A stretch of 64,000 bases of DNA from Pseudoalteromonas umbrosa (GCF_030125375.1 NZ_JASJUU010000001.1:558001-622000); one strand, 5' to 3'. Shown: positions 35,786 through 45,319, numbered from the stretch's first letter. The notes: generated by a model from the letters alone, not told the origin. Program-made: numbers and translations.

Positions 35786-38700
35786 TTCGCTTTCTAACTC
35801 ACCCACTGTATTTTGCAATAGGTTATATGCCTCTGAAAATTCAAACCTAGATATCATCACTTTGAGTTCTTTAACTGTTTCCTCATCCAGTTCGTCGTTA
35901 GTTTCAAGTTGTTCAACCATATCCGTCGCTTTTGAGTCGTACTCTTTTAATGCTTGAGCAAATTCACCGATTGAAAAGGATTGTGTTGGCGTATTTTGGA
36001 TGTGACTTTGTTGAAGTAGTAAGGCGGCTTTATTTTTTGTATCACTGATATAGTTAGCCAGTGTTTCGAGCTGCGCTAGATCGATATTATCGGATTTTAC
36101 TTTCTCTTCTATATCAGCTGCTATTTCTGAGAAGTAATCCATGGACAGGTTTGCGCCAGCCCCCTTCATGGCATGGAGTATGTCCAATGCAAGCTCCTTA
36201 TTTCCCATGCTAATTGACTGTTGTAAGTTGATGACTTCTTCGACTTGCTGAGAAATAAATTTATTTAAAAGCTTAAAATAAATGGCTTCATTATTTGCAG
36301 CACGCTCTACACCTTCTTCAATATTGATACCGGTTAAAACAATATCTATGTCTTTTTCAGAATGTTCTGGTATATCTTCAATCTCAATCTCTGGCGTGTT
36401 TGATGTTTGCAGGGCAAGAGCTTCAAGAATCGAGCTAATAAGGCCGTCCACATCAATCGGTTTAGCGACATGACCATTCATACCTGCATCTAGGCATAAC
36501 TGAATATCCGGGCCCATTGCATTTGCTGTCATTGCTAAAATAGGCAAATGGGTATTAGGGATTGATTGGCGGATTGCTTTTGTTGCCTCTACGCCGTCCA
36601 TAACTGGCATTTGCATATCCATAAGTACAATATCATAGTGATTATCTTGTACTGCTTTGAGTGCCATTTCGCCATTACACGCGACGCTAACTTGTGCGCC
36701 ATGAAAGCTTAAAATTTCTACTGCAATTTCTTGATTTACAGGCTGATCTTCGGCAACCAGTATTTTTAAGTCTTTAAGCGCCTGTTGATTATCAACTGGC
36801 TTTTTCGTTGTTTGGCTGGCTGTGCTAGCGCCAAAGCACTCCTGTAAACAGTCAAGCAGACTTGAAGGGTTAAAAGGCTTGAAGAGCATGCTATCTATCA
36901 TGCTTTGATGCGCCTCTTTAAAGCCAACCTCATGGCCATGAGCGGTAACCAATACAAAGTAATTTTGTAAGCCGTTTTGTTTTAAGTACTCAATAGTATC
37001 TATGCCATTGATATTGGGCATATGCCAGTCCACGAACATAATGTCGTAGCGACTGGTCGAAGGATTTAACTTGTCTATAAAGTGTTTACCACTCTCAAAT
37101 AATGTCACTTCAAACCCTAGAGATTCGAGCATAGTTTCTAAAATATCTCGTGCATCTTCATTATCATCAATCACACAGGCTTTTTTACCACTGAAAGTAT
37201 GCGATTTTTCAACGGGTTTTGAGGCGTAGTTGTTGATTTCCATTGGCAAGGTAAAATAAAACTGTGAGCCACAACCAAGTTCACTCTCAACGAAAATTTC
37301 TCCGCCCAGTAGCTTCACTAATTGTTGAGAAATCGTTAGTCCGAGTCCAGTACCGCCGTATTTTCGTGTGGTGGATGTATCGGCCTGAGAAAAGGATTGA
37401 AAGAGCTTGGTTTGTTGCTCTGCACTCATACCTATCCCAGTATCTTTCACTGAAAAAGTTAATTTGACCTGTTCTGATTGCATATCTAAAACGTTAATAG
37501 CTAAGGTAACACCGCCTGCTTCGGTGAATTTTACCGCATTGCCCGCCAAATTAATGAGAATTTGTGAGAGCCTAAGTGGGTCGCCAATAAAGTTGTTAGG
37601 TATGTCTGTTGGCACATTAAATACCAGGTCGAGCTGCTTTTCTTGTGCTTTAAGGCCAACTATAGTGGTGACATTATCGAGAACTTTATCCAATTCATAT
37701 GGAATATGCTCGATTTCGACTTTGCCAGCCTCAATCTTAGAAAAATCTAAAATGTCATTTATTAGCTTAAGTAATTGTTTTGCAGCATAATCAATTTTTG
37801 TAACATAGCCAAGCTGCTTCGGATTCAGATCTGAATTAATCGCTAAATGTGCCATACCAATAATGGCGTTCATTGGAGAGCGGATCTCATGGCTCATATT
37901 CGCTAAAAACTCGCCTTTAATTTGCGCGTTTTTGTCAGCTTCTTCTTTCGCAGTGAGCATTTGTCGTTCTAACTCATTGCGCTCAGTGACATCTAAAAAG
38001 GTGCCAACGACACCGCCTACTGCACCGGCGCTGTCAAAAAATGGTGCCTCATACACTACCAACTCTCTGGGTTCATTAAGACTGTTTTCCATTGCAAGCG
38101 CAAAGGAGTGCGCGTCTTTTTCTTCAATGGTGCGCTGTGATTTGGCATCTAGATAAGCCGCAGTTTGCTGGTCAAAAACATCATTTAAATGAGAGTCTGT
38201 GACTTCAACTTCAAACTTATCAATAAAAGCTAGAAAAGCTCTGTTAACCCCCATAAAAATCCCTTTTTTATCTCGATAATAAGTAGGATTAGGAATGGCG
38301 TTAATAATGTGTAGGGTTAATTCTAAATGGGCTGCCAGTGCATTTTCGGCCTCTACTTGCTTTTGGGTGTTCTCACTGAGTCGTAACTGAATGCTTAAGT
38401 CTTCGCATAAAAGTTTTAAACAGTGGCTTTGCACCTCTTTTGGCGGGCTGGTAAATGTAATAACGACGGCGCCTGAAAGCTCTTCGTTGATAACTAAAGG
38501 GATATATAAAATAGTGTGCACTTCAAGTGTTAAACCGTCTTTATGCAATACTGCATTTTGTCCGTCACTGATAAAAGCTTGCGAACTTTGGTCTGAGATA
38601 AGCTTCTTTACTTGAATCGATTGCTCGTCAAAATATGCAGCAAAACCCACTAAAGACTGCTGAATAAAGTGGTCATCTTCATACCGGTATATGGCTACGC

Positions 38701-39556
38701 TGGGACTATGAAAATGCTCAGCAAGAAAGTTTGCCGCAACGGTTCTCATTTGATTGGGAGAACTACAATGGCGAATATCTTCACTGAATGCATGTCTTAT
38801 TTTTGCCGTATCAGCACGTTCATCGAGCTTTTGGTAGGTTTTGGAAACCGCTTGCACAATATCAGCTACTTCACCGCTAAGTTCTGCCGGCAAGGAGATA
38901 CTGCGACCGTTGTAATTTTTGTCTATACAAAATGCGCGATGAAGTAACGTAAAGGGTGTTATCAAGCGTTTGTTTAAGTAGTAAAAAATGAAAAGTGCGA
39001 ATAGTAATAAGGAGATTAAGCTCACCCAGAGGTAAAATAGTAGGTTACTGCTACCGTCGTGCAATTGTTGTTTGGCATTTTGTAGCTGGTTTTTAGTCGA
39101 CTTTAGGGCCACATTAATGGCCCTCGTTGTGTGCTGATGCACCTCTAGCAACGCGGTGTTTTGGGCGCTAACTTTTGGGGTTGAATCGAGCGTTTCATAT
39201 ACAGACTGCATGACGACATAGGCATTGAATGCAGATGTTAAGTCACTTTGTTCTGGATAATTTGCTAGTTTTGATTGTAGTGCCTCTAATGATACTTTTG
39301 AGTTAATGAGCTGCTGTTTAATTGATATCGATGTTTGTTCGCTTAATCCGCTATTAAGGTAGCCATTGATGTTAAAAAACAAGGAAAGGTTCATCGTGTT
39401 GAGTTGATTTAACACTTCAAATTGCTCATTGAGCTGCTCAATACGTTGCTCATGAGAGCCCATTTCGTTTTCCCAATTAGACATCACTATGAGGCTGATA
39501 ATAAGAAGAGCGGGGAGTAGTACGAAAAACGAATGGAACATTGTTTTTATTGACAT
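35783..39556 (-). CDS. Hybrid sensor histidine kinase with two receivers and an HPt domain
   Basis: A 1257-residue membrane kinase. Order of parts: TM1 (11-27), periplasmic sensor (28-170), TM2 (171-193), HAMP-like linker, GAF-like region (about 255-395), PAS (about 410-525) and HisKA with His556 in ANMSHEIRSPMNAI. HATPase follows (about 655-772, NLAGNAVKF, DTGIGM, GGTGLGL). Then come a first receiver (Asp843 in FVDWHMP), a second receiver (Asp980 in VLMDMQMP) and an HPt domain with His1128 in HAMKGAG. All phosphorelay residues are present. The layout resembles BarA/ArcB-type kinases, with an extra receiver. The signal and final output are unknown. It is divergent from the REC-kinase at 39664. 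Confidence 0.93.
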   Translation of the reverse strand: MSIKTMFHSFFVLLPALLIISLIVMSNWENEMGSHEQRIEQLNEQFEVLNQLNTMNLSLFFNINGYLNSGLSEQTSISIKQQLINSKVSLEALQSKLANYPEQSDLTSAFNAYVVMQSVYETLDSTPKVSAQNTALLEVHQHTTRAINVALKSTKNQLQNAKQQLHDGSSNLLFYLWVSLISLLLFALFIFYYLNKRLITPFTLLHRAFCIDKNYNGRSISLPAELSGEVADIVQAVSKTYQKLDERADTAKIRHAFSEDIRHCSSPNQMRTVAANFLAEHFHSPSVAIYRYEDDHFIQQSLVGFAAYFDEQSIQVKKLISDQSSQAFISDGQNAVLHKDGLTLEVHTILYIPLVINEELSGAVVITFTSPPKEVQSHCLKLLCEDLSIQLRLSENTQKQVEAENALAAHLELTLHIINAIPNPTYYRDKKGIFMGVNRAFLAFIDKFEVEVTDSHLNDVFDQQTAAYLDAKSQRTIEEKDAHSFALAMENSLNEPRELVVYEAPFFDSAGAVGGVVGTFLDVTERNELERQMLTAKEEADKNAQIKGEFLANMSHEIRSPMNAIIGMAHLAINSDLNPKQLGYVTKIDYAAKQLLKLINDILDFSKIEAGKVEIEHIPYELDKVLDNVTTIVGLKAQEKQLDLVFNVPTDIPNNFIGDPLRLSQILINLAGNAVKFTEAGGVTLAINVLDMQSEQVKLTFSVKDTGIGMSAEQQTKLFQSFSQADTSTTRKYGGTGLGLTISQQLVKLLGGEIFVESELGCGSQFYFTLPMEINNYASKPVEKSHTFSGKKACVIDDNEDARDILETMLESLGFEVTLFESGKHFIDKLNPSTSRYDIMFVDWHMPNINGIDTIEYLKQNGLQNYFVLVTAHGHEVGFKEAHQSMIDSMLFKPFNPSSLLDCLQECFGASTASQTTKKPVDNQQALKDLKILVAEDQPVNQEIAVEILSFHGAQVSVACNGEMALKAVQDNHYDIVLMDMQMPVMDGVEATKAIRQSIPNTHLPILAMTANAMGPDIQLCLDAGMNGHVAKPIDVDGLISSILEALALQTSNTPEIEIEDIPEHSEKDIDIVLTGINIEEGVERAANNEAIYFKLLNKFISQQVEEVINLQQSISMGNKELALDILHAMKGAGANLSMDYFSEIAADIEEKVKSDNIDLAQLETLANYISDTKNKAALLLQQSHIQNTPTQSFSIGEFAQALKEYDSKATDMVEQLETNDELDEETVKELKVMISRFEFSEAYNLLQNTVGELESE

Positions 39557-39663
39557 AACTTACTTTCCGAAACTTGACTAATATTAACCATAGTCGTGCT
39601 CTCGTAATTAACAAGCGCTGTGCTTTGGCTGAGGGAACAAGTTAAATTAAGAAGGTGGCGAAG

Positions 39664-40773
39664 ATGGCAGATATTCTCATTGTTGATGACATTGCTGAGA
39701 ACTTACAAATACTTCAATTGATATTACGTAATGAAGGCCACAAAGTGTATGCCGCCATTAGTGGTGAAGTAGCAATGACAATTGCTCAAGCACATTTACC
39801 AGAATTAATTATTTCTGACATTAATATGCCAAATATGGATGGATTGGAATTATGTAAATTGCTCAAACAATCATCAAGTACAACCCATATTCCAGTTATT
39901 TTTGTCAGCGCAGAGCGAGAAACAGATCAGATTGTTGAAGCATTGGAAGTTGGCGGAGTTGACTACATCACTAAACCGTTCAAACCTGCAGAGGTACTTG
40001 CTAGAGTAAATACCCAGCTCAAGTTAATCGAAGCCAATAAGTTAGCTGTAAGACAGCAGCTATCTCAAGTGATGAATCAAATGGTTGTGGGCATTGCTCA
40101 CGAAATAAATACACCATTAGGTGCAGCAATCACGGCATCGACGCACTTTGATGGCGTTTTGACTCAGTTAATTGAGTCATTTGATAATCAAACACTCAGT
40201 GCTGAGCAGCTCAAAGATGGGTTGGATGATTCAAAGCAAGGTGTTGCTTTGTGCGAGCGTAATCTTCAGCGTGTAGCTAAATTCGTAAAAGTACTGAAAG
40301 ATATTGCGCAAATTGAGAGGCCGACTTCATCTGAACCGTTAAATACCATTTCTTTTTTAAACGATTTAAAAAGCGCTTGGTCAAAACAAGGCGTGATGCT
40401 CGAAATAAGTTCAGTAGATATGAACTTTGAAGCTGATAGAGACATTTTACTGAATGTATTTGATAGTCTATTAGATAACTCTTTGGCGCATGCAGAATTA
40501 ATTGAGGGCAAAGCACTTACTATCGAAGTCTCAATAAAGGACCAGAACATTTGCTTTTTGTATTATGATCATGGCAAAGGACTGCAAGGGATCACGATTG
40601 ATGAATTGCTCAAGCCTTTTATTACCACCAAGCGTGGGAATAGTGGCCATGTCGGATTAAGTGCGTCTGTTACGGCCAATTTAATTGACAGTGCCCTGAA
40701 TGGTACTTATCACCTCAGTGAGCAGGGGAGGGGTTTGGAGTGGCAGATTGAAATACCAATAAATTCAGGTTGA
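39664..40773 (+). CDS. Receiver-histidine kinase protein without a membrane sensor
   Basis: A 369-residue cytoplasmic protein. The receiver (1-120, ADILIVDDIAENLQILQLIL, phosphoacceptor Asp52 in ISDINMPNMDG) precedes a kinase part with the phosphorylatable His146 in VGIAHEINTPLG. The ATPase domain has DNSLAHA as N-box, a DHGKGL G1-like motif and GLSAS. Since input is by its receiver, it may be controlled by another kinase, most simply the divergent hybrid kinase at 35783. I chose ATG 39664, with AAGG 8 bases upstream, over GTG 39655. Confidence 0.88.
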   Translation: MADILIVDDIAENLQILQLILRNEGHKVYAAISGEVAMTIAQAHLPELIISDINMPNMDGLELCKLLKQSSSTTHIPVIFVSAERETDQIVEALEVGGVDYITKPFKPAEVLARVNTQLKLIEANKLAVRQQLSQVMNQMVVGIAHEINTPLGAAITASTHFDGVLTQLIESFDNQTLSAEQLKDGLDDSKQGVALCERNLQRVAKFVKVLKDIAQIERPTSSEPLNTISFLNDLKSAWSKQGVMLEISSVDMNFEADRDILLNVFDSLLDNSLAHAELIEGKALTIEVSIKDQNICFLYYDHGKGLQGITIDELLKPFITTKRGNSGHVGLSASVTANLIDSALNGTYHLSEQGRGLEWQIEIPINSG

Positions 40774-40952
40774 TCTGAATCAATCTAAGAGAATTATCAC
40801 TATCAATGAGGACATAAGTCCTTATGTGGGAGGTTTTATTTCACTAAGCTCGCGGGCAAAGATATTATATCTTTGTTCGAGTATTAATTATAAATAATTC
40901 TTATGATTAATGTTTTGAATTGAAGTCACGCAAAAAAATTGGTGGAACCATT

Positions 40953-41795
40953 ATGCAACAGCTACCTACAGTTGACTATAAGTCATCTACAGCAGCAAAA
41001 GAATTTGTTGAGTCTCTTCGTAATACAGGTTTTGGTGTACTTAAAAACCACCCAATCCCAAAAGAGCTTGTAGAGTCTATATATAAAAACTGGCAAGAGT
41101 TCTTCTACACAGAAGAAAAGCACGACTTCCTATTTGACAAGGACACTCAAGACGGCTATTTCCCACCGGAAGTTTCAGAAGTCGCTAAAGGCTTTACTGT
41201 AAAAGATATTAAGGAATATTTTCACGTTTATCCAAAAGGCCGCGTTCCTGCTCAGCTTGAAGCTGAAATCAGAGAATACTACCGCCTTGCAAATGAATTT
41301 GCAGCTGAGCTATTAAGCTGGGTTCAAGCGGAAGCACCTGAAGATGTACGTGCTAAGTTTTCGATCGATCTTAAAGATATGATCAAAGACTCAGATCAAA
41401 CACTATTACGTGTTTTACACTACCCACCAATGACTGGAGACGAAGAGCCTGGCGCAATTCGCGCTGCAGCACATGGTGACATTAACCTATTGACTGTATT
41501 ACCAGCTTCAAATGAACCTGGATTGCAAGTTCAAAGAGGTGATGGCAGTTGGTTAGATGTACCATGTGATTTTGGTTCATTGATCATCAACATAGGTGAT
41601 ATGTTGCAAGAAGCATCAGGTGGTTACTTCCCATCTACAATTCACCGAGTGATCAACCCAACGGGTAAAGCGAGTGATAAATCTCGAATTTCATTGCCGC
41701 TGTTTTTACACCCTAAACCAGAGGTTGTACTATCAGAGCGTTATACTGCAGACTCATATTTGCAAGAACGCCTCAGAGAGTTGGGCGTTAAGTAA
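40953..41795 (+). CDS. 2-oxoglutarate/Fe(II)-dependent oxygenase (isopenicillin N synthase-like)
   Basis: A 280-residue cytoplasmic dioxygenase of the isopenicillin N synthase superfamily. The N-terminal DIOX_N part (residues 1-110) has NTGFGVLKNHPI. The double-stranded beta-helix carries the iron ligands His174 and Asp176 in HGDINLLTVL and His231 in IHRVINP. The 2-oxoglutarate-binding Arg245-x-Ser247 is in SRISLPLF. All catalytic residues are intact. The substrate is unknown. The ATG at 40953 has GGTGGA 6 bases upstream and is preferred over an in-frame TTG at 40920. A terminator follows, so it is not part of the nag operon. Confidence 0.87.
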   Translation: MQQLPTVDYKSSTAAKEFVESLRNTGFGVLKNHPIPKELVESIYKNWQEFFYTEEKHDFLFDKDTQDGYFPPEVSEVAKGFTVKDIKEYFHVYPKGRVPAQLEAEIREYYRLANEFAAELLSWVQAEAPEDVRAKFSIDLKDMIKDSDQTLLRVLHYPPMTGDEEPGAIRAAAHGDINLLTVLPASNEPGLQVQRGDGSWLDVPCDFGSLIINIGDMLQEASGGYFPSTIHRVINPTGKASDKSRISLPLFLHPKPEVVLSERYTADSYLQERLRELGVK

Positions 41796-41814
41796 CTATC
41801 TGACTTTTAAAATA

Positions 41815-41842
41815 AAAACGGTCTTTTTTAGGCCGTTTTTTT
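41815..41842 (+). terminator. Terminator after the 2OG-Fe(II) oxygenase gene
   Basis: An ACGGTCT/AGGCCGT stem (one G-U pair) preceded by A-run and followed by a run of seven T, 20 bases after the stop. Confidence 0.85.
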
Positions 41843-41940
41843 GTATCTGAATATGGCTGTTTTTTGAATTTTTCCTGACAATTAGTTCAAAGTGTGCAAT
41901 ATTAAAATTTCTCAAACTGAGAAAAAATAATAAAAAACTT

Positions 41941-41958
41941 AATGACAACGCTGTCATT
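41941..41958. promoter_or_regulatory. Palindromic operator upstream of nagK-nagA, probable NagR (LacI-type) site
   Basis: AATGACAACGCTGTCATT is a palindrome with a central CG, as usual for LacI-family sites. Its reverse complement matches the site upstream of nagB (45384-45401) at 17 of 18 positions. It lies 85 bases before the nagK start. LacI-type NagR repressors are known for amino-sugar genes in Alteromonadales; the assignment is inferred and no nagR gene is in the window. Confidence 0.75.
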
Positions 41959-42042
41959 TATTGTGTAACATCAAATCAACATGACTGAATACTGTGTCGC
42001 GGATAAATTCGCGTTCATATCTTATTTTTTAGGGGTCGCTTA

Positions 42043-42954
42043 ATGATGGCTAAACAGGTTGAACAAGACCAGTTGTATATAGGTATTGATGGAGGCGGTA
42101 CAAAATGCCGAGCCACCATCTACTCAATTAAAAACGGCGTTTTGGGAACTGGTCTCGGTGGGCCTGCTAATCCTCTTCATGGTTTTGAAAGAACCATTGA
42201 GTCGATAATGGTATCGACTCAACTGGCACTGCAGGATGCAGGACTAAGAATTGAAGCAGTTCATAATCTCTATGCGGGCCTTGGCCTAGCAGGCGTTAAT
42301 TTGCCCGCACTACATGAAAAAATAATGCGATGGGATCATCCATTTAAGCAGATGTTTTTAACAACCGATCTTCATACTGCTTGTATTGGCGCTCATGAAG
42401 GTGGGGATGGGGCCGTAATTATTACAGGTACTGGATCCTGCGGCTTTGCAATGGTTGATGGTGTTTCCGTGAATTATGGTGGTCATGGTTTTGCACAAGG
42501 TGACATGGGCAGCGGTGCATGGATGGGGCTTGAAGCTGTAAAAGCTGCATTGCTTTCTATCGACAAGCTTGGTCCAACAACCTCATTAAGTGACACGCTT
42601 AAACAACACTTTAATACCACAACAGCTATGGGTATTGCCGAACAAATGGCCGGTAAGCCATCGAGTAGTTATGCACAACTAGCAAGGTTTGTGCTTGCTG
42701 CAGCTGAAGATAACGATGAAGTTGCATTGAATATTGTAAGAGATGGTGCTGACTATATTAGTAAATTGGCGCACCGATTGATGGAAAATAACCCACCACG
42801 ATTATCTATGATCGGTGGATTATCTGAACCATTACGTAAGTGGTTAGACCCTGAAATTGCAAAGATTGTTGAATCTCCAAAACAGCCTCCTGAAATGGGC
42901 GCAATTTTCTTTGCAATCCAAAGTGTCGAGCAGCAGTCTGAAAAGGCGGTATGA
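42043..42954 (+). CDS. nagK: N-acetylglucosamine kinase (BadF/BadG/BcrA/BcrD ATPase family)
   Basis: A 303-residue cytoplasmic sugar kinase of the ASKHA fold. Motifs include the N-terminal phosphate loop YIGIDGGGTKCRATIYS, the sugar-site segment TDLHTACIGAH and VIITGTGSCGFA. The segment GGHGFAQGDMGSGAWMGLEA is typical of GlcNAc kinases. It phosphorylates GlcNAc at C6 after import. Assignment is supported by overlap with nagA (4 bases) and the NagR-like operator upstream. The ATG at 42043 follows AGGGGTCG; the second codon is also ATG, so the exact start could be one codon later. Confidence 0.9.
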   Translation: MMAKQVEQDQLYIGIDGGGTKCRATIYSIKNGVLGTGLGGPANPLHGFERTIESIMVSTQLALQDAGLRIEAVHNLYAGLGLAGVNLPALHEKIMRWDHPFKQMFLTTDLHTACIGAHEGGDGAVIITGTGSCGFAMVDGVSVNYGGHGFAQGDMGSGAWMGLEAVKAALLSIDKLGPTTSLSDTLKQHFNTTTAMGIAEQMAGKPSSSYAQLARFVLAAAEDNDEVALNIVRDGADYISKLAHRLMENNPPRLSMIGGLSEPLRKWLDPEIAKIVESPKQPPEMGAIFFAIQSVEQQSEKAV

Positions 42955-44075
42955 GAATGAAAAAATATTTGGCGAGTCAATTTTTTGATGGGCACAAATT
43001 AAAAAACAATGTTGAGTTTTTGGTTGTTGATGGAAAAATCTCTTTTGCGACTGAAAGCTGTGAAGAAAAAGCTGAAAATCTAGAAGGGTTAGTTGCCCCT
43101 GGTTTGATTGATGTTCAAGTAAATGGTGGCGGTGGTGGCTTTTTTAATGCAGAACAAACAGTTGAATGTTTGAGAACCATTGTCACAGCGCATGCTAAGT
43201 ATGGTTCGACGGCGCTGATGCCTACACTTATCACAGATAAAGTCGAGGTGATGGCACGTGCAGCTGATGCAACAGCTCAAGCAATTGCACAAGGTGAACC
43301 CGGAGTAGTAGGAATTCACTTTGAAGGGCCGCATTTGTCGCACCCTAAAAAAGGAACTCACAGCGAGCAATATATCAGGCCAATTTCTGAAGATGAATTT
43401 GCAATTTATGCGAGGCAAGATCTTGGTATAAAAATGGTTACTTTGGCACCGGAAACGGTACCGCTTGCAGACATAAAACGCCTAATTGACTTAGGTGTTA
43501 AAGTGAGTGTCGGCCATTCAAATGCAGATTATGAAACTACCATGGCTGCACTTGAAATTGGTGTTGATGGCTTTACGCATTTATTCAATGCAATGTCGGC
43601 TTACACATCAAGAGAGCCGGGCGTTGTTGGCGCTGCGCTTTGGGAAGATAATTCGTGGTGTGGTCTTATTGTTGACGGTCATCACGTACATCCTGCATCT
43701 GCAAAGCTTGCTATTCGTTCGAAGCAACGTGGTAAAATCATGTTGGTGACGGATGCAATGCCACCTGTTGGCACTAATGATATGGAATTCGACTTTTTTG
43801 ATGGTCGAAAGGTCATTAGAACGGGTGATAGATTAAATTCAACAACAGGTGAGTTGGCGGGCAGTGTACTTGATATGGCAAGTGCTGTCAGGAACACCGT
43901 TAACACACTTGATGTAACATTGACTGAGGCACTGAGAATGGCCTCACTATATCCTGCTCAATACTTAGGGTTATCTGACAAAGGCCACCTTTTAGAAGGG
44001 GCTGATGCAGACTTTGTAGTATTAAACAACAGTCAAGAAGTTCTGAGTAACTTCATTGGCGGAAAAGAAATTTAA
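42951..44075 (+). CDS. nagA: N-acetylglucosamine-6-phosphate deacetylase
   Basis: NagA removes acetate from GlcNAc-6-phosphate to give glucosamine-6-phosphate. The 374-residue protein shows the family motifs in order: APGLIDVQVNGGGGG, the metal-binding Glu of GIHFEGPHLS, SVGHSNADY and THLFNAMSAY. Near the end are the catalytic Asp of LVTDAMPP and GSVLDMASAVRN. It overlaps nagK by 4 bases, so translation is coupled. A hairpin terminator follows the stop, separating it from nagX. Confidence 0.95.
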   Translation: MRMKKYLASQFFDGHKLKNNVEFLVVDGKISFATESCEEKAENLEGLVAPGLIDVQVNGGGGGFFNAEQTVECLRTIVTAHAKYGSTALMPTLITDKVEVMARAADATAQAIAQGEPGVVGIHFEGPHLSHPKKGTHSEQYIRPISEDEFAIYARQDLGIKMVTLAPETVPLADIKRLIDLGVKVSVGHSNADYETTMAALEIGVDGFTHLFNAMSAYTSREPGVVGAALWEDNSWCGLIVDGHHVHPASAKLAIRSKQRGKIMLVTDAMPPVGTNDMEFDFFDGRKVIRTGDRLNSTTGELAGSVLDMASAVRNTVNTLDVTLTEALRMASLYPAQYLGLSDKGHLLEGADADFVVLNNSQEVLSNFIGGKEI

Positions 44076-44093
44076 AGTTCCCTGGGTAAAAAA

Positions 44094-44126
44094 CCCCGCT
44101 GCAGTTTAGCGGGGATTTTTTGTTTT
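44094..44126 (+). terminator. Terminator or attenuator between nagA and nagX
   Basis: CCCCGCT (44094-44100) / AGCGGGG (44108-44114) with a 7-base loop and a following T-rich run. It lies only about 20 bases before the nagX start, so nagX expression needs readthrough or a promoter inside this short gap. Confidence 0.85.
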
Positions 44127-44142
44127 TACAGGAAAGGTATTG

Positions 44143-45270
44143 ATGACGAATAAAAAACAACGTTTGGCTTCATTGGATGCACTACGTGGCATGGACATGT
44201 TTTGGATCCTAGGCGGTCAATCTATTTTCGCGGCACTGTTTGTGTTAACTGGCTGGCAAGGCTGGAAACTATTTGAAGCACATACTGTCCATAGTCCTTG
44301 GCATGGGTTTACATTTTACGACCTAATATTTCCTCTATTTATATTTTTATCTGGTGTTGCCATGGGCTTGAGCCCAAAGCGCATTGACCATTTACCTCTT
44401 AATGAGCGCAAACCTTATTATCAAAAAGCAGTGAAGCGTTTGTTTTTACTGTGTGGCTTGGGCATTATGTACAACCATGGCTGGGGTACAGGTATTCCGT
44501 TAGCGCTTGATGAAATTAGATATTCTAGTGTACTTGGTCGCATTGCCATTGCATGGTTCTTCTGCGCCATGTTGGTGTGGCATACAAGCCTCAGAACGAC
44601 GGGTATTGTCGCTGGTGGAATTTTGGTTGGTTATTGGGTACTGCTCAACTTTATCCCAGTCCCAGGTGGCAGTGCTGGTCAATTAGCCGCACCAGGTACT
44701 CATAGCTGGAATGCTTGGTTTGATCAAAACTTACTACCAGGTATTACTTATCAAAATAGACCTGTAGATCCTGAAGGAATACTATCGAGTGTTCCTGCCA
44801 TAGTGAATGCGATAGCTGGGGTGTTTGCAGGGCAGTTGATAGCACGTGCAGATAAGCTTGGGCAGTGGAAAACAGCAGGATGGTTATTTGGTGCAGGTGC
44901 ATTGAGTGTCGCTCTTGGTTGGTTGTGGCATTTACAATTCCCAGTGAATAAAGAATTGTGGACAAGCTCTTTCGTACTTGTAACTGTCGGCTGGAGTGCG
45001 ATTTTACTCGCAGTATTTTTTGCCTTGGTGGATATTCTGAACGGGCAAAGATTTGCGTATCCATTTGTTATCATCGGGGCTAACTCGATCATTATTTATT
45101 TAGCATCGAGTTTGGTAAATTGGGAATTTGTCAGTAAGAGTGTGTTTGGTGGCATTATCAATGCGGTTGGGCCTGATTGGCAGCCTCTGTTTGCTGTTAT
45201 TGCGCTGCTACTTGTGCAATTACTGGTTCTACACTGGATGTATAAACGCAAAATATTTGTCAGCGTTTAA
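44143..45270 (+). CDS. nagX: NagX-type membrane protein (DUF5009, heparan-alpha-glucosaminide N-acetyltransferase-like)
   Basis: A 375-residue inner-membrane protein with about ten helices. The N-terminus RLASLDALRGMDMFWILGG matches NagX/DUF5009 proteins, related to the human lysosomal heparan-alpha-glucosaminide N-acetyltransferase. In marine gammaproteobacteria nagX belongs to amino-sugar loci, and transport or acetylation of glucosamine has been suggested. ATG 44143 is chosen; TTG 44140 is one codon upstream. A ribosome-binding site AGGAAAGG lies upstream. It is separated from nagA by a hairpin and from nagB by another. Confidence 0.87.
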   Translation: MTNKKQRLASLDALRGMDMFWILGGQSIFAALFVLTGWQGWKLFEAHTVHSPWHGFTFYDLIFPLFIFLSGVAMGLSPKRIDHLPLNERKPYYQKAVKRLFLLCGLGIMYNHGWGTGIPLALDEIRYSSVLGRIAIAWFFCAMLVWHTSLRTTGIVAGGILVGYWVLLNFIPVPGGSAGQLAAPGTHSWNAWFDQNLLPGITYQNRPVDPEGILSSVPAIVNAIAGVFAGQLIARADKLGQWKTAGWLFGAGALSVALGWLWHLQFPVNKELWTSSFVLVTVGWSAILLAVFFALVDILNGQRFAYPFVIIGANSIIIYLASSLVNWEFVSKSVFGGIINAVGPDWQPLFAVIALLLVQLLVLHWMYKRKIFVSV

Positions 45271-45286
45271 CATGTAAAATATTGAG

Positions 45287-45319
45287 AAAAACGGCCATCT
45301 TTTGATGGCCGTTTTTTTA
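45287..45319 (+). terminator. Terminator of nagX
   Basis: ACGGCCATC (45291-45299) / GATGGCCGT (45304-45312), with A-run before and seven T after. Confidence 0.92.

Noticed and set aside
40812..40827. ACATAA/TTATGT hairpin after the REC-kinase gene as terminator
   Set aside because: Only six A/T-rich pairs and no adjacent T-run; too weak to list.
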